Origin: Azohydromonas lata NBRC 102462
Lineage (GTDB): Bacteria > Pseudomonadota > Gammaproteobacteria > Burkholderiales > Burkholderiaceae_C
DNA length: 64,000 bases
Direction of reading: 5' to 3'
NCBI RefSeq assembly: GCF_001571085.1
Contig: NZ_BCTC01000009.1
Coordinates: 1 to 64,000, forward strand
The position numbers and the translations under genes are program-made. Below, piece by piece: positions 36,914 to 46,004 of this stretch. The notes below the pieces were generated by a model. That model ran no database searches, had not been told where the DNA came from, and was given only the letters and a program-made list of their open reading frames with translations. How positions within the stretch are numbered: position 1 is the first letter of the stretch; each line of letters opens with the position of its first letter.

Positions 36914-37291
36914 TCAGGGCGCGGGCCGCAGCAGCGGCAGCAGGCCTTCAGCCACTTCGACGTCCATGTCCAGCAGCAGGAAGGCCAGCGCCTTGCCGTG
37001 GCTGTCGAGGTTGAGCGCGTCGTTGACGCCGCCGTCGAGCACGCCTTCGAGCACGAAGTTCATGGCGTGCAGCTTGGGCAGCGCGTGGCGCGTCACGCGC
37101 GCGGGGCGGCGGTGCGCGAACTGCGCGGCCACGGCGTCCTCGGTGACCTGCTCCTGCAGCACCGGGTAGAGCGCCGGGTGCCAGGCGATGAGGCTGATGT
37201 TGGAGATGTTGCCCTTGTCGCCCGTGCGGCCGTGGGCCAGGCGCAGCAGGGGCACGCGCACGCGGCGCGCGGTGGAGTCGGCTTGCTTCAT
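36914..37291 (-). CDS. Small AtuA-associated protein
   Basis: 125 residues. The sequence RLAHGRTGDKGNISNISLIAW and the C-terminal HAMNFVLEGVLDGGVNDAL match the short protein found next to, or fused to the end of, DUF1446/AtuA proteins. The ATG overlaps the stop of the upstream AtuA-like gene by 4 bp (ATGA), so translation is coupled and the two products likely form a complex. Reaction not assigned. Confidence 0.85.
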   Translation of the reverse strand: MKQADSTARRVRVPLLRLAHGRTGDKGNISNISLIAWHPALYPVLQEQVTEDAVAAQFAHRRPARVTRHALPKLHAMNFVLEGVLDGGVNDALNLDSHGKALAFLLLDMDVEVAEGLLPLLRPAP

Positions 37292-38634
37292 TCGATGAAT
37301 TCCAGTTGCGGCGACACGAGCTCGCGCGGCAGCAGGCGGGAGACGGTGCCCAGCCGCTGGCGCAGCCCCGTGCGCACGCCGCCGCCGCCGGCCGGGCCGC
37401 AGGTGTAGAGGGCCGTGACCTCGCGCGCCAGGCGCTCGGCCTGCGCCTTGTCGGCGTGGTTGAGCGCCACGCGCAGCCGCACGTCGCGCGCGTCGCCCAC
37501 GCTCTGGCGGCTCAGCCACACCCCGGCGTCGTCGCCGAACACGCTGGCCACGCCGATGAGGTCCACGCGCAGCGGCGCGCAGGAAGCCAGGCGGCGGCGC
37601 AGCACGTCGCCGGCCAGCCGCGCCCGCGCCTCGGCACCGCGCCCGGCGTAGGAGATCTCGCCCTCGGCCAGCCAGCCCTGGGCGTGGAACACGTTGACCT
37701 TGAGCGTGGCCGGCCGCGCGTGGCCGCGCACGCTGTGCAGGCGCACGCGGTTCTCGCCCACCGTCTCCACCCAGGCGTCCGAAATGTCGGCCACCACGTC
37801 CGGCGTGAGGTAGGCCGCCGGGTCGTGCAACTCGTAAAGCAGTTGTTCCTTGACGGTGTGCTCGTCCACGCAGCCGCCGGTGCCCTCGGCCTTGGTGATG
37901 AGGCAGCCGCCGTCGGCGTCCAGCTCGGCGATGGGGTAGCCCACCTCGGCCAGGCCGGGCACGTCCTTGATGCCCGGGTCGGCGAAGTAGCCGCCGCACA
38001 CCTGCGCGCCGCACTCCAGCAGGTGCCCGGCCATGGTGGCGCGCGCCAGGCGGTCCCAGTCGTCCAGGGCCCAGCCGAAATGCGCCAGCGCCGGGCCCAC
38101 GGTGAGCGAGGGGTCGGCCACGCGGCCGGTGATCACCACGTCCGCCCCCTCGCGCAGCGCCTGCGCGATGGCCTCCGCGCCCAAGTAGGCGTTGGCGCTG
38201 GCGACGTCGAGGTTTTCGGCCCGCGCGCCCAGCGCCTGCCGCAGCGCGTCGCGGTGCGCGGGGCCGGACACGTCGTCGCCGCTGACCACGGCCACGCGCG
38301 GCACGCGTGCGCCCACCTCGCGCGCCAGCGCCAGCACGCGGCGCGCGGCGGCGTGCGGGTTGGCCGCGCCGAAGTTGCCCACGATGCGTATGCCGCCGGC
38401 CAGGCAGTCGGCCAGCACGGGCGCGAGCATGTCCGCCAGCAGCGGCTCGTAGCCGCTTTCCGGGTCGGCGCGGCGCGCCAGTTGCGCCAGCGCCAGGGTG
38501 CGCTCGGCCAGGGTTTCGAAGATCAGCACCGACGGCAGGCCGCGGCGCAGCAGGGTGTCCACCACCGGGCGGGCGGCGTCGGTGCGGTCGCCGGAAAAAC
38601 CGGCGGCGCAACCTATCAACAAGGTGTCTTGCAT
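37288..38634 (-). CDS. AtuA/DUF1446-family protein
   Basis: 448 residues. Family features are the N-terminal GCAAGFSGDRTDAA, IVGNFGAANPHAAAR, VSGDDVSG, VVITGRVADPSLTVGP and HLLECGAQVCGGYFADPG. AtuA takes part in acyclic terpene catabolism in Pseudomonas, but the family is much broader and no other terpene gene (geranyl-CoA carboxylase and so on) is here. A role in catabolism of an organic acid brought in by the Bug receptor is an inference from the operon. The start at MQDTLLIGCAAG agrees with the family; the frame is open upstream. It is divergent from a lysR gene. Confidence 0.88.
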   Translation of the reverse strand: MQDTLLIGCAAGFSGDRTDAARPVVDTLLRRGLPSVLIFETLAERTLALAQLARRADPESGYEPLLADMLAPVLADCLAGGIRIVGNFGAANPHAAARRVLALAREVGARVPRVAVVSGDDVSGPAHRDALRQALGARAENLDVASANAYLGAEAIAQALREGADVVITGRVADPSLTVGPALAHFGWALDDWDRLARATMAGHLLECGAQVCGGYFADPGIKDVPGLAEVGYPIAELDADGGCLITKAEGTGGCVDEHTVKEQLLYELHDPAAYLTPDVVADISDAWVETVGENRVRLHSVRGHARPATLKVNVFHAQGWLAEGEISYAGRGAEARARLAGDVLRRRLASCAPLRVDLIGVASVFGDDAGVWLSRQSVGDARDVRLRVALNHADKAQAERLAREVTALYTCGPAGGGGVRTGLRQRLGTVSRLLPRELVSPQLEFIE

Positions 38635-38705
38635 GGCGGGTGCGGGCTGCGGGCCCGTGCCTGGGACGATGCAAACCACTGTAGGAGCGGCGATTCAATT
38701 GGAGA

Positions 38706-38746
38706 ATTCGTTTGTTTGGATCAATTCATAGGCAAAGCAAATGAAT
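38706..38746. promoter_or_regulatory. Imperfect palindrome in the lysR/AtuA-like intergenic region
   Basis: ATTCGTTTG (38706-38714) and CAAATGAAT (38738-38746) are inverted with one mismatch, in an AT-rich island between the divergent genes. This is the usual location of a LysR control site, 20 bp from the lysR start. Confidence 0.45.
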
Positions 38747-38766
38747 AGTCGACGGCGGGGCACGCG

Positions 38767-39720
38767 ATGAGCGAGCCGGATTTCTCCACGCGCCAGCTTC
38801 GCGCCTTCGTGGCGCTGGCCGAGACGCGCAACTTCACGCGCGCCGCGGCGCGGCTGCACCTGTCGCAGCCGGCGTTCAGCGCGCTCATACGCGCGCTGGA
38901 GGAGGCGTTGGGCGCCCGGCTGTTCGACCGCAGCACGCGCCACGTGGAGCCCACGGCCGAAGGGGCGCTGTTCCTGGACAGCGCGCAGCGGCTGCTGCGC
39001 GACCTGACGCTGAGCGTGGCCGACCTGGGCGAGCACGTGGCACGGCGGCGCGGCCGGGTGGCCCTGGCCGCGCTGCCGGCGCTGGCCGCGGGCTGGCTGC
39101 CGCCGCTGCTGGCCGGCTTCAGGCGCCGCCACCCCGGCGTGGAACTGGACGTGGCCGATGCGCTGTCGGAGGACTGCGTGGAGCGCGTGCGCGGCGGGCG
39201 GGCCGACTTCGCGCTGGCGGCGGTGCGCTCGGCCGCGCCGGAGCTGCTGGTGGAGCCCTTTTGCGCCGACCGCTTCCACCTCGTGTGCCCGCGCGGCCAT
39301 GCGCTGGCGGCGCGGCCCGTGGTGGTGCTGGCGGACCTGGCCGGCGAGCCCTTCATCCATCTGGCGCGCAACAGCAGCGTGCGCCAGCACATCGAGTCGG
39401 CGCTGTGGGCCGGCACGGTGGTGCTGCGGCCGGTGATGGAACTGGAGCAGCTGGGCACCGTGGCGGGCATGGTGCGCGCGGGGCTGGGCATCACGGTGGT
39501 GCCGGCGCTCACGCTGTTCCATTTCGAGCACCCGGCGCTGGTGACGCGGCCGCTGCACGCGCCGGGGCTGCAGCGGCAGATCTTCTCCATCCGCCGCCGC
39601 GACCGCGGCCTGTCCGCCGCGGCGCAGGGCCTGTTCGACGAGCTGATGGACCAGCGGCCGCGCATGGAACCGGACGCGCCGCATGTGCCGGACACGCCGG
39701 GCGCGGCGCCCGCGGCCTGA
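38767..39720 (+). CDS. LysR-family regulator of the AtuA-like operon
   Basis: 317 residues. The N-terminal DNA-binding domain (FSTRQLRAFVALAETRNFTR to GARLFDRSTRHVEPT) is followed by the LysR substrate-binding domain. It is divergent from the AtuA-like/Bug operon with 132 bp between starts, so it most likely activates that operon in response to its substrate. The last 25 residues are Pro/Ala-rich and not conserved. Confidence 0.9.
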   Translation: MSEPDFSTRQLRAFVALAETRNFTRAAARLHLSQPAFSALIRALEEALGARLFDRSTRHVEPTAEGALFLDSAQRLLRDLTLSVADLGEHVARRRGRVALAALPALAAGWLPPLLAGFRRRHPGVELDVADALSEDCVERVRGGRADFALAAVRSAAPELLVEPFCADRFHLVCPRGHALAARPVVVLADLAGEPFIHLARNSSVRQHIESALWAGTVVLRPVMELEQLGTVAGMVRAGLGITVVPALTLFHFEHPALVTRPLHAPGLQRQIFSIRRRDRGLSAAAQGLFDELMDQRPRMEPDAPHVPDTPGAAPAA

Positions 39721-39854
39721 CGCCCCAGCCCGCCTTCAATCCGCCGCCAGCCCCGGCGGCGGCGCCGCACGCGAACGTGCCGCCCGCGCCGCGTCAGCCG
39801 CGCGCAGGCCCGCGTGCGCACAATGCCCGGCCTCGCCACCCACCGGCCCAACCC

Positions 39855-40547
39855 TTGTCCCGCTCCCAACGCCTGCTCGACCTGCTGCAGCTGCTGCGCC
39901 GCCACCGCCACCCCGTGGGCGGCGCGGCGCTGGCGCAGGCGCTGGGCATCTCGCTGCGCACCCTGTACCGCGACATCGCCACGCTGCAGGCGCAGGGCGC
40001 GCACGTCGATGGCGCGCCCGGCCTGGGCTACGTGCTGCGCGAGGGTTTCACCTTGCCGCCGCTCATGTTCTCGGTGGACGAGCTCGAAGCCCTGGTGCTG
40101 GGCTCGCGCTGGGTGATGGAGCGCGGCGACGCGCGGCTGGCCACCGCCGCGCGCGACCTGCTGGCCAAGGTGGGCGCGGTGCTGCCCGCGCCGCTCAAGC
40201 GCGAGCTGGAGGACAGCGCGCTGCTGGCCGGCCCAAGCGCGCCGCTGGTGGCCGGCGAGGCCGCGCTGCTGCCGCCGCTGCGCGAGGCCATCCGGCTGGA
40301 GCGCCGCCTGGAGCTGGACTACCGCGACGCCCAGGGCCGCTGCAGCACGCGCACCGTGTGGCCCTTCGCCCTGGGCTTCTTCGACCGCGTGCAGGTGCTG
40401 GTGGCGCACTGCGAGCTGCGCGGCGAGATCCGCCACTTCCGCACCGACCGCATCGCCGCGCTGCGCCCGCGCGAGGAGCGCTACCCGCGCCGGCGCCAGG
40501 CGCTGCTCAAGGACTGGCGCGAGCGCGAAGGCGTCGCGCAACCCTGA
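39855..40547 (+). CDS. YafY-like transcriptional regulator (HTH-WYL)
   Basis: 230 residues. An N-terminal HTH_11 domain (SRSQRLLDLLQLLRRHRHPV to LGISLRTLYRDIATLQAQG) is followed by a WYL domain (about residues 130-210, LELDYRDAQGRCSTRTVWPF and RHFRTDRIAAL). The start is TTG at 39855: no ATG or GTG occurs in frame near the domain start and family proteins begin at this point. It precedes a VOC gene by 126 bp in the same direction, a pairing often seen, and probably regulates it. Confidence 0.85.
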   Translation: MSRSQRLLDLLQLLRRHRHPVGGAALAQALGISLRTLYRDIATLQAQGAHVDGAPGLGYVLREGFTLPPLMFSVDELEALVLGSRWVMERGDARLATAARDLLAKVGAVLPAPLKRELEDSALLAGPSAPLVAGEAALLPPLREAIRLERRLELDYRDAQGRCSTRTVWPFALGFFDRVQVLVAHCELRGEIRHFRTDRIAALRPREERYPRRRQALLKDWREREGVAQP

Positions 40548-40673
40548 AGTGGCGCACGCGGCGTGCGCCGTGCGGGAAGGGCGCTGCACGCTGCTGACGG
40601 AATCTGTCACACCCCGCCGCGAGCATGGAGGCCTTCGACAAGCACTTGGCTTCAACGCCACGGGAGAGCCGCC

Positions 40674-41111
40674 ATGACCCAGAACACCGCCGCCACTGCC
40701 CACACTGCCGACGCCACCGCCGCCCTCGCCGGCCAGGCCCTCAAGTCCGACCCCAACTTCCTGCTGCTGTACGTGCGCAGCGCGGTGGAAAGCGCCGGCT
40801 TCTACGCCGCGCTGCTGGGCAAGGCGCCGGTGGAGAGCTCGCCGACCTTTGCCCTGTTCGCGCTGGACTCCGGCGTGATGCTGGGCCTGTGGGGCGCCGG
40901 CGGCGTGGTGCCCGCGGCCACCGCGCCGGGCGGCATGGAGCTGGCCTTCGCGGTGCCGGACAAGGCGGCCGTCGAGGCCCGCCACGCCGACTGGACGGCG
41001 CGCGGCATCCCCGTCATCCAGCCGCCCACGGCCATGGACTTCGGCTTCACCTTCGCCGCGCAGGACCCGGACGGCCACCGGCTGCGCGTGTTCGCGCCCG
41101 GGGCGCAGTGA
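40674..41111 (+). CDS. VOC-family (glyoxalase/bleomycin-resistance fold) protein
   Basis: 145 residues. After a roughly 25-residue Ala/Thr-rich start, one VOC unit pair is visible: NFLLLYVRSAVESAGFYAALLG, FALFALDSGVMLGLWG, and the end FTFAAQDPDGHRLRVFAPG with the usual DPDGH. Members include drug-binding resistance proteins and small lyases or dioxygenases. CGGGAGAG precedes the ATG. The YafY-like gene just upstream is its likely regulator. Substrate unknown. Confidence 0.85.
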   Translation: MTQNTAATAHTADATAALAGQALKSDPNFLLLYVRSAVESAGFYAALLGKAPVESSPTFALFALDSGVMLGLWGAGGVVPAATAPGGMELAFAVPDKAAVEARHADWTARGIPVIQPPTAMDFGFTFAAQDPDGHRLRVFAPGAQ

Positions 41112-41364
41112 GGGTGGGCGCCTGAGCCTTTCGCGGCCCACGGCGCCGTCCAGGACCGCCGGCACCGTTGCATGACCCATCGGGAACGCCTGTTTTGCAA
41201 ACCTTGCACGTTTGCAGCCCCTCCTCGGCCTCCATTCGGCGCTGCAAACGCCGAAAACAAGCGGTGGCCGAGTTTGCCCAAGCGCAAACAGGCTGGGTGA
41301 AGCGCCTGCGCGCCGCGTTTTGCGGCGAGAGCGGCTGCCGAGCCGGTGACAAAATGCAACGCAA

Positions 41365-42384
41365 ATGACCATACTGATAGACCATCTCGCTGACATCACC
41401 GGCCATCGCGACCGCGAGCGGGCCGACACGTTGCTGCTGGACACGCTGCGCGAGCTGCTGGCGCCGGCCACGGTGGCCCTGCACCGCTGCACGGGCGACT
41501 CGCAGTCGCTGCAATGGCGTTCGCGCGTGCCCATCACCGGGCGGGGGCGGCGCGCCAGGGACACGGGGATGGTCACGCGCTTCGAGGCGCACCTTGTGGA
41601 GGAGGTCGACCCGGCCTGGATGGAGTGCCTGCGCCGCCACCAGATCCTGGAGGTGGATGGCCATCCCACGGTGATGCTGCTGCCGCTGGTGGTCACGGGG
41701 CAAGGCGTGGGCGTGGTGGAAGTGCGCAGCAACGGGGCGCTTGGGCGCCACACGCGGCAGACGGCGCGCGCCATCGTCCGGCTGTACGGCAATTTCCTGG
41801 CGCTGCTGGACTACGGCGAGCGCGACGCGCTCACCGGGCTGTTCAACCGCAAGACCTTCAACGAGTGCTTCATGCGCATCGTGCTGGGGTCCGCTCCCGG
41901 CGCGGCGGCCGCAGGCGAGGCAGCCGAGCCGCCGCTGAGCCACTACATGGCGGTGCTCAACCTGGACCACATGAAGAAGGTCAACGACACCTTCGGCCAT
42001 CTGGTGGGCGACGAGGTGCTGCTCATCACCTCGCGCGTGATGCGCACGGCGCTGCGCACGGAGGAAGGGCTGTTCCGCTTCGGCGGCGAGGAATTCGTGG
42101 TGCTGCTGGAGGCCGTGGACGAGGAGTCCGCCCGCCAGGTGCTGGACCGGGTGCGCGAGCAGGTGTCGCAGCAGCACTACCCGCAGGCCGAGCGCGTGAC
42201 GGTGAGCATCGGCTTCACCGAGCTGCGCCCAAGCGACCTGCCCACCAGCGCCATCGAGCGTGCCGACCGTGCGCTGCACCTGGCCAAGGCCAGCGGGCGC
42301 AACCGCGTCACCGGCCCGGCCGCGATGGCGCAGGCCGGGCTGGAAGTGGCCGCGGACTACGGCGGAGACGTGGACCTGTTCTGA
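41365..42384 (+). CDS. GGDEF-domain protein with N-terminal GAF-like region
   Basis: 339 residues. The first 150 residues look like a GAF-type sensory domain; the GGDEF domain occupies about 160-320 with DALTGLFNRKTF and GGEEF at 240-244. The family makes cyclic di-GMP. The usual DxDxFK motif reads NLDHMKKVND here, so the first metal-binding Asp is Asn199, and the inhibitory RxxD site reads RTEE. Activity is therefore not assured. It is a single gene with 253 bp of gene-free sequence before it. Confidence 0.88.
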   Translation: MTILIDHLADITGHRDRERADTLLLDTLRELLAPATVALHRCTGDSQSLQWRSRVPITGRGRRARDTGMVTRFEAHLVEEVDPAWMECLRRHQILEVDGHPTVMLLPLVVTGQGVGVVEVRSNGALGRHTRQTARAIVRLYGNFLALLDYGERDALTGLFNRKTFNECFMRIVLGSAPGAAAAGEAAEPPLSHYMAVLNLDHMKKVNDTFGHLVGDEVLLITSRVMRTALRTEEGLFRFGGEEFVVLLEAVDEESARQVLDRVREQVSQQHYPQAERVTVSIGFTELRPSDLPTSAIERADRALHLAKASGRNRVTGPAAMAQAGLEVAADYGGDVDLF

Positions 42385-42519
42385 TCGTCGCGCCGCCCGC
42401 GCCGCGGCCGCGGTGCCCGCGCGGCAGGGCCCATACTCCCGCCCGCGCGCCGGCCTGCTGTGCCGGCGCACGTCTTCATACACAGGGACAGCGGGGCTTG
42501 CCCGCGGGAGGAATGAGCT

Positions 42520-43290
42520 ATGGGTCGCCTGGCCATCGTGAGCGCCATTGACCAGGAACTGCGCGGGCTGCTGGCCTCGCTGCCCAATGCGCAGTGCGTG
42601 CGCCGTGCCGGGCGCGAGTTCTGGGTGGGCACGCTGTGCGGACACGACGTCGTGCTGGTGCGCTCGCTCATCGGCAAGGTGGCCGCGGCCACCACGGCGG
42701 CCGTGCTGCTGGAGCACTTCCAGGTGGACGCCATCGTCTTCACCGGCGTGGCCGGCGGCTTGGGCGCGGGCGTGCGCATAGGCGACATCGTGGTGGCCGA
42801 CACGCTGCTGCAGCACGACATGGACGCCTCGCCCATCTTTGCGCGCTTCGAGGTGCCTCTTTATGGCCGCTCGCGCTTCGGCACGGACGCGCTGCTGTCG
42901 CGCCGGCTGGAGATCGCCTGCGCGCGGGTACTGTCCTCCATTGCCGCGGGCACCTGCTCGGAGCTGAGCACGGTGCAACTGGCCGGTTGCGGCGTGGCGC
43001 ACGGGCCGCGCGTGCACCGCGGGCTGATCGTGAGCGGCGACCGTTTCGTGAGCAGCGCCGCCGAGGCGCAGGCGCTGCAGTCGGACCACGCCGACGCCCT
43101 GGCCGTGGAAATGGAAGGCGCGGCGCTGGCGCAGGTCTGCCATGACTTCGGCGTGCCCTGCGCGGTGATGCGCACGGTGTCCGACCGCGCGGACGACACG
43201 GCGCATGTCGACTTCAACCGGTTTATCGAGGACGTGGCCAGCCGGTATACGCATGCGGCGGTATTGGCGATGCTGGGGGCAATGGCGTAA
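42520..43290 (+). CDS. mtnN: 5'-methylthioadenosine/S-adenosylhomocysteine nucleosidase
   Basis: 256 residues. It hydrolyses MTA and SAH in the methionine salvage/methyl cycle. Catalytic residues are visible in AIDQELRGL (the first Glu), AVEMEGAALAQVC (the second Glu) and MRTVSDRADD (the Asp). VFTGVAGGLGAGVRIGDIVVAD is the family core. A GCGGGAGG ribosome site precedes the ATG. It stands alone 135 bp after the GGDEF gene. Confidence 0.92.
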   Translation: MGRLAIVSAIDQELRGLLASLPNAQCVRRAGREFWVGTLCGHDVVLVRSLIGKVAAATTAAVLLEHFQVDAIVFTGVAGGLGAGVRIGDIVVADTLLQHDMDASPIFARFEVPLYGRSRFGTDALLSRRLEIACARVLSSIAAGTCSELSTVQLAGCGVAHGPRVHRGLIVSGDRFVSSAAEAQALQSDHADALAVEMEGAALAQVCHDFGVPCAVMRTVSDRADDTAHVDFNRFIEDVASRYTHAAVLAMLGAMA

Positions 43291-43495
43291 GCAGGAAATT
43301 GTTCGTTGGTGTTTTGTCCGGGGATTTTGCGGCGGGTGCCGGTATTGGCTGGTATTAATAAGTCGCCGGCCATGAGATTCAAATGGTTCCTGAATCTTGA
43401 TGGGCGGGCCGCCATAACGACGTCCTGATTCACCCGTTCCCCGTCCGTTGTGTACGCGCAGGCGTCAATCCAGGCGGCCCCTTGCAGAAAACTTG

Positions 43496-43523
43496 TTGCG
43501 CACGCACTACCGGCAGTGCGCAA
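43496..43523. promoter_or_regulatory. Inverted repeat upstream of the LexA box
   Basis: TTGCGCAC (43496-43503) and GTGCGCAA (43516-43523) form a perfect 8-bp dyad with a 12-bp spacer, ending 20 bp before the LexA box. It could be a second operator of the imuA promoter. Confidence 0.4.
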
Positions 43524-43543
43524 ACGGCCCAAAGTGTCGGATA

Positions 43544-43559
43544 CTGTATGAAAACACAG
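43544..43559. promoter_or_regulatory. LexA (SOS) box of imuA-imuB
   Basis: CTGTATGAAAACACAG fits the CTG-N10-CAG LexA consensus, with flanking TA on both sides. It ends 14 bp before the imuA ATG, so LexA binding would block the promoter or start. This predicts DNA-damage induction of the cassette. Confidence 0.85.
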
Positions 43560-43573
43560 TATTCAAGACACCC

Positions 43574-44461
43574 ATGGCATTACCCCGCTCGTCGCCACTC
43601 GGTATTTCCCATTCCCTGGCGTCCTTGCCGCCCGCGGTGGCGGCGGGCCTGTGGCGGGGCAGCGAGATGGGGCAGCCGCCGGTGTCGGCCTGGGCCACGG
43701 GGTTTGAGGCGCTGGACCGCGAGCTGCCCGGCGGCGGCTGGCCCGGCGGGGCGCTGACGGAGCTGCTGCAGCCGCAGCCGGCCGTGCTGGAGTGGCGGCT
43801 GCTGGGCCCGGCGCTGGCCGCGCTGGCCGCGCGCGGCCAGCGGCTGGCGCTGGTCAACCCGCCGCGCCAGCCCAACGCGCCGGGCTTGCTGCAAATGGGC
43901 CTGGACGTGCGCCAGCTCGTGTGGGTGCAGGCCGACAGCCCGGCCCAACAGCTGTGGTGCACCGAGCAACTGCTGCGCGCCGCCGGCGCCGTGGTGGTGG
44001 CCTGGCTGCCGCAGGCGCGGCCTGAGCAATTGCGGCGGCTGCAGGGGTGCGCGCAAGGCGGCGGCCAGCGGCCGGCCTTCATCTGCCGCCCGGCCGCCGC
44101 GCGGCATGAAGCCTCGGCCGCACCGCTGCGGCTGCTGGCCGCGCCGGGCGCCACGCCCTGGGCGCTGAAGGTGCACCTGCTCAAGCGCCGCGGCCCGGCG
44201 CACGAGGGCGACATCGAGCTGCTGGCCGTGCCCCCCGGGCTGCGCGCGGTGCTGCCCGCGCGCGCCTGGCGCGGCGCGGGCCTGCCGCCGCAGCCCGTCG
44301 CCCCCAGCCGGCACGTTCCGGCGCCGCGGGTGGCGCCCGGGCCGGCGCCCGCGCTGGCCCATGTGGCCGCGCCGGTGCAGCCGGCGCTGGCCGCCCAAAG
44401 GTCCGCCACGGAGGCCGAGCATGCTGTGGGCCGCCGCCTGCACGCCCGCACCGCCCACTGA
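43574..44461 (+). CDS. imuA: ImuA, SOS mutagenesis accessory protein
   Basis: 295 residues. ImuA is a RecA/SulA-like protein of the translesion mutasome with ImuB and DnaE2. The domain starts GFEALDRELPGGGWPGGALTEL, like the ATP-loop entry of RecA relatives but without a functional Walker A. RLALVNPPRQPNAPGLLQMG and WVQADSPAQQLWCTEQLL follow. The C terminus is Pro/Ala-rich. It is directly behind a LexA box and overlaps imuB by 41 bp, which implies coupled translation. Confidence 0.9.
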   Translation: MALPRSSPLGISHSLASLPPAVAAGLWRGSEMGQPPVSAWATGFEALDRELPGGGWPGGALTELLQPQPAVLEWRLLGPALAALAARGQRLALVNPPRQPNAPGLLQMGLDVRQLVWVQADSPAQQLWCTEQLLRAAGAVVVAWLPQARPEQLRRLQGCAQGGGQRPAFICRPAAARHEASAAPLRLLAAPGATPWALKVHLLKRRGPAHEGDIELLAVPPGLRAVLPARAWRGAGLPPQPVAPSRHVPAPRVAPGPAPALAHVAAPVQPALAAQRSATEAEHAVGRRLHARTAH

Positions 44462-45863
44462 GGGCGCGCCAGCCGGCGACCCGCCCGCGCTGGCGGCGCT
44501 GTCGCACTGGGCCCTGCAGTTCACGCCGCGCGTGGCGCGGGTGGAGGAGGCGGTGCTAATGGAGCTGCGCGCCAGCCTGCGCCTGTTCGGCGGCGCGGCG
44601 GCGCTGCGCGCGCGCATGGCGGCCGAGGCGCTGGAGCTGGGCGCCTGCGCGCTGAGCTGGGGCGCCTCCACCGGGCTGGCCGCGCTGGCCCTGGCGCGCG
44701 CGGGGCACGCGGGCTGTACCGAGGCCGACGGCGCCATGGACGCCGCCACGCTGGCCGACAAGCCCGCCGCCGCGCCGCTGTGTGCGCTGCTGGATGGCCT
44801 GGCGCTGCACACCCTGAGCGCGGCGCGCGCGCACGTGCCCACGCTGCTGCGCACGGGCTGCAGCACCTTGGGCGGGCTGCGCCGGCTGCCGCGCGGAGGG
44901 CTGTCGCGGCGCTTTGGCGGGGAGCTGCTGCAGGCGCTGGACCAGGCCTATGGCCTGCGCCCCGAGGCCTGGCGCTGGTTCACTCTGCCGGAGACCTTCG
45001 CCCTGGAGCTGGAGCTGCCCTGGCGCGTGGAGCAGGCTCCCGCGCTGGCGCAGGCCGCGCGGCGGCTGCTGCTGGCGCTGTGCGGCTGGCTGGCGGCACG
45101 CCACGGCGGGGCCACGGCTTTCACCCTGTATTGGGCGCATGACGCGATGCGCAGCCGCGCGGCCGGCGCCGGTGGCGAGCTCACCTTGCGCACGGCCGAG
45201 CCGACGCGGGACGTGGCCTTCCTGCAGCGGCTGCTGGGCGAGCACCTCCACCGCACCGCGCTGCTGGCGCCCGCGGGCGCGCTGGGCCTGCGGCTGCAGC
45301 AGTGGCAGCCGCTGGCAGCGCCCGGCGCCGGGCTGTTGCCGGACGGCCGTGACGAGGGCGAGCCGCTGTCGCAGGTGCTGCAGCGGCTGTCGGCGCGCTT
45401 GGGCGAGGAGCGCGTGCGCCGGCCGCTGCTGGTGGCCGACCACCGGCCGGAGTGGATGCAGCGCTGGCTGAGCGTGCAGCAGGGCGCGCCGCGCCCAAGC
45501 GCGCTGCCGCCCGCGCAGGCCACGCTGCTGCCGCAGCCCGGTTTCGTGCTGGCGCAACCGTTGCGCCTGGCGCTCAAGGACAACCGGCCCGTCTACCAGG
45601 GCCCGCTGCAGCTCGTGGCCGGGCCGCACCGCATAGAGGGCGGCTGGTGGCACCGGCTGGGGGAGGAGGCCGGCCTGGAGCACGGCAGCGCGGGCGGCCA
45701 GGGCACGCCGGGCGGGCCAGGCGGCCAGAGCGCCATCGCCAGCGGCCACGTGCAGCGCGACTACTGGCTGGCCTGGAGCCCGCATGCCGGGCTGCTGTGG
45801 ATCTTCCAGACGCGGCTGGCCGACGAGGCGAGCGCCTGGTATTTGCATGGGAGCTTTGCGTGA
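44421..45863 (+). CDS. imuB: ImuB, catalytically inactive Y-family polymerase homolog
   Basis: 480 residues. The start MLWAAACTPAPP and the WALQFTPRVARVEEAVLMEL segment are typical of ImuB. It has the Y-family fold but not the catalytic acidic residues of DinB. It serves as a hub linking ImuA, DnaE2 and the beta clamp. GGAGG 6 nt upstream supports the ATG inside the end of imuA. A Gly-rich insertion (HGSAGGQGTPGGPGGQSA) interrupts the C-terminal region before RDYWLAWSPHAGLLWI. I could not point to a clear clamp-binding QLPLW-type motif. Confidence 0.9.
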   Translation: MLWAAACTPAPPTEGAPAGDPPALAALSHWALQFTPRVARVEEAVLMELRASLRLFGGAAALRARMAAEALELGACALSWGASTGLAALALARAGHAGCTEADGAMDAATLADKPAAAPLCALLDGLALHTLSAARAHVPTLLRTGCSTLGGLRRLPRGGLSRRFGGELLQALDQAYGLRPEAWRWFTLPETFALELELPWRVEQAPALAQAARRLLLALCGWLAARHGGATAFTLYWAHDAMRSRAAGAGGELTLRTAEPTRDVAFLQRLLGEHLHRTALLAPAGALGLRLQQWQPLAAPGAGLLPDGRDEGEPLSQVLQRLSARLGEERVRRPLLVADHRPEWMQRWLSVQQGAPRPSALPPAQATLLPQPGFVLAQPLRLALKDNRPVYQGPLQLVAGPHRIEGGWWHRLGEEAGLEHGSAGGQGTPGGPGGQSAIASGHVQRDYWLAWSPHAGLLWIFQTRLADEASAWYLHGSFA

Positions 45864-46004
45864 GGGCCCAAGCTGGGATGCGGCGGCACGGCGGGGGACA
45901 GGAGAAAAGGGGGAGGAAGGGGAAGAGAGGGTGGAGGCTGGCCAAACGCTGCATGCCGAAAGTAGCTCTGCGCATCAGCCGCAAGCTGATTGGGCACGCA
46001 ACCT

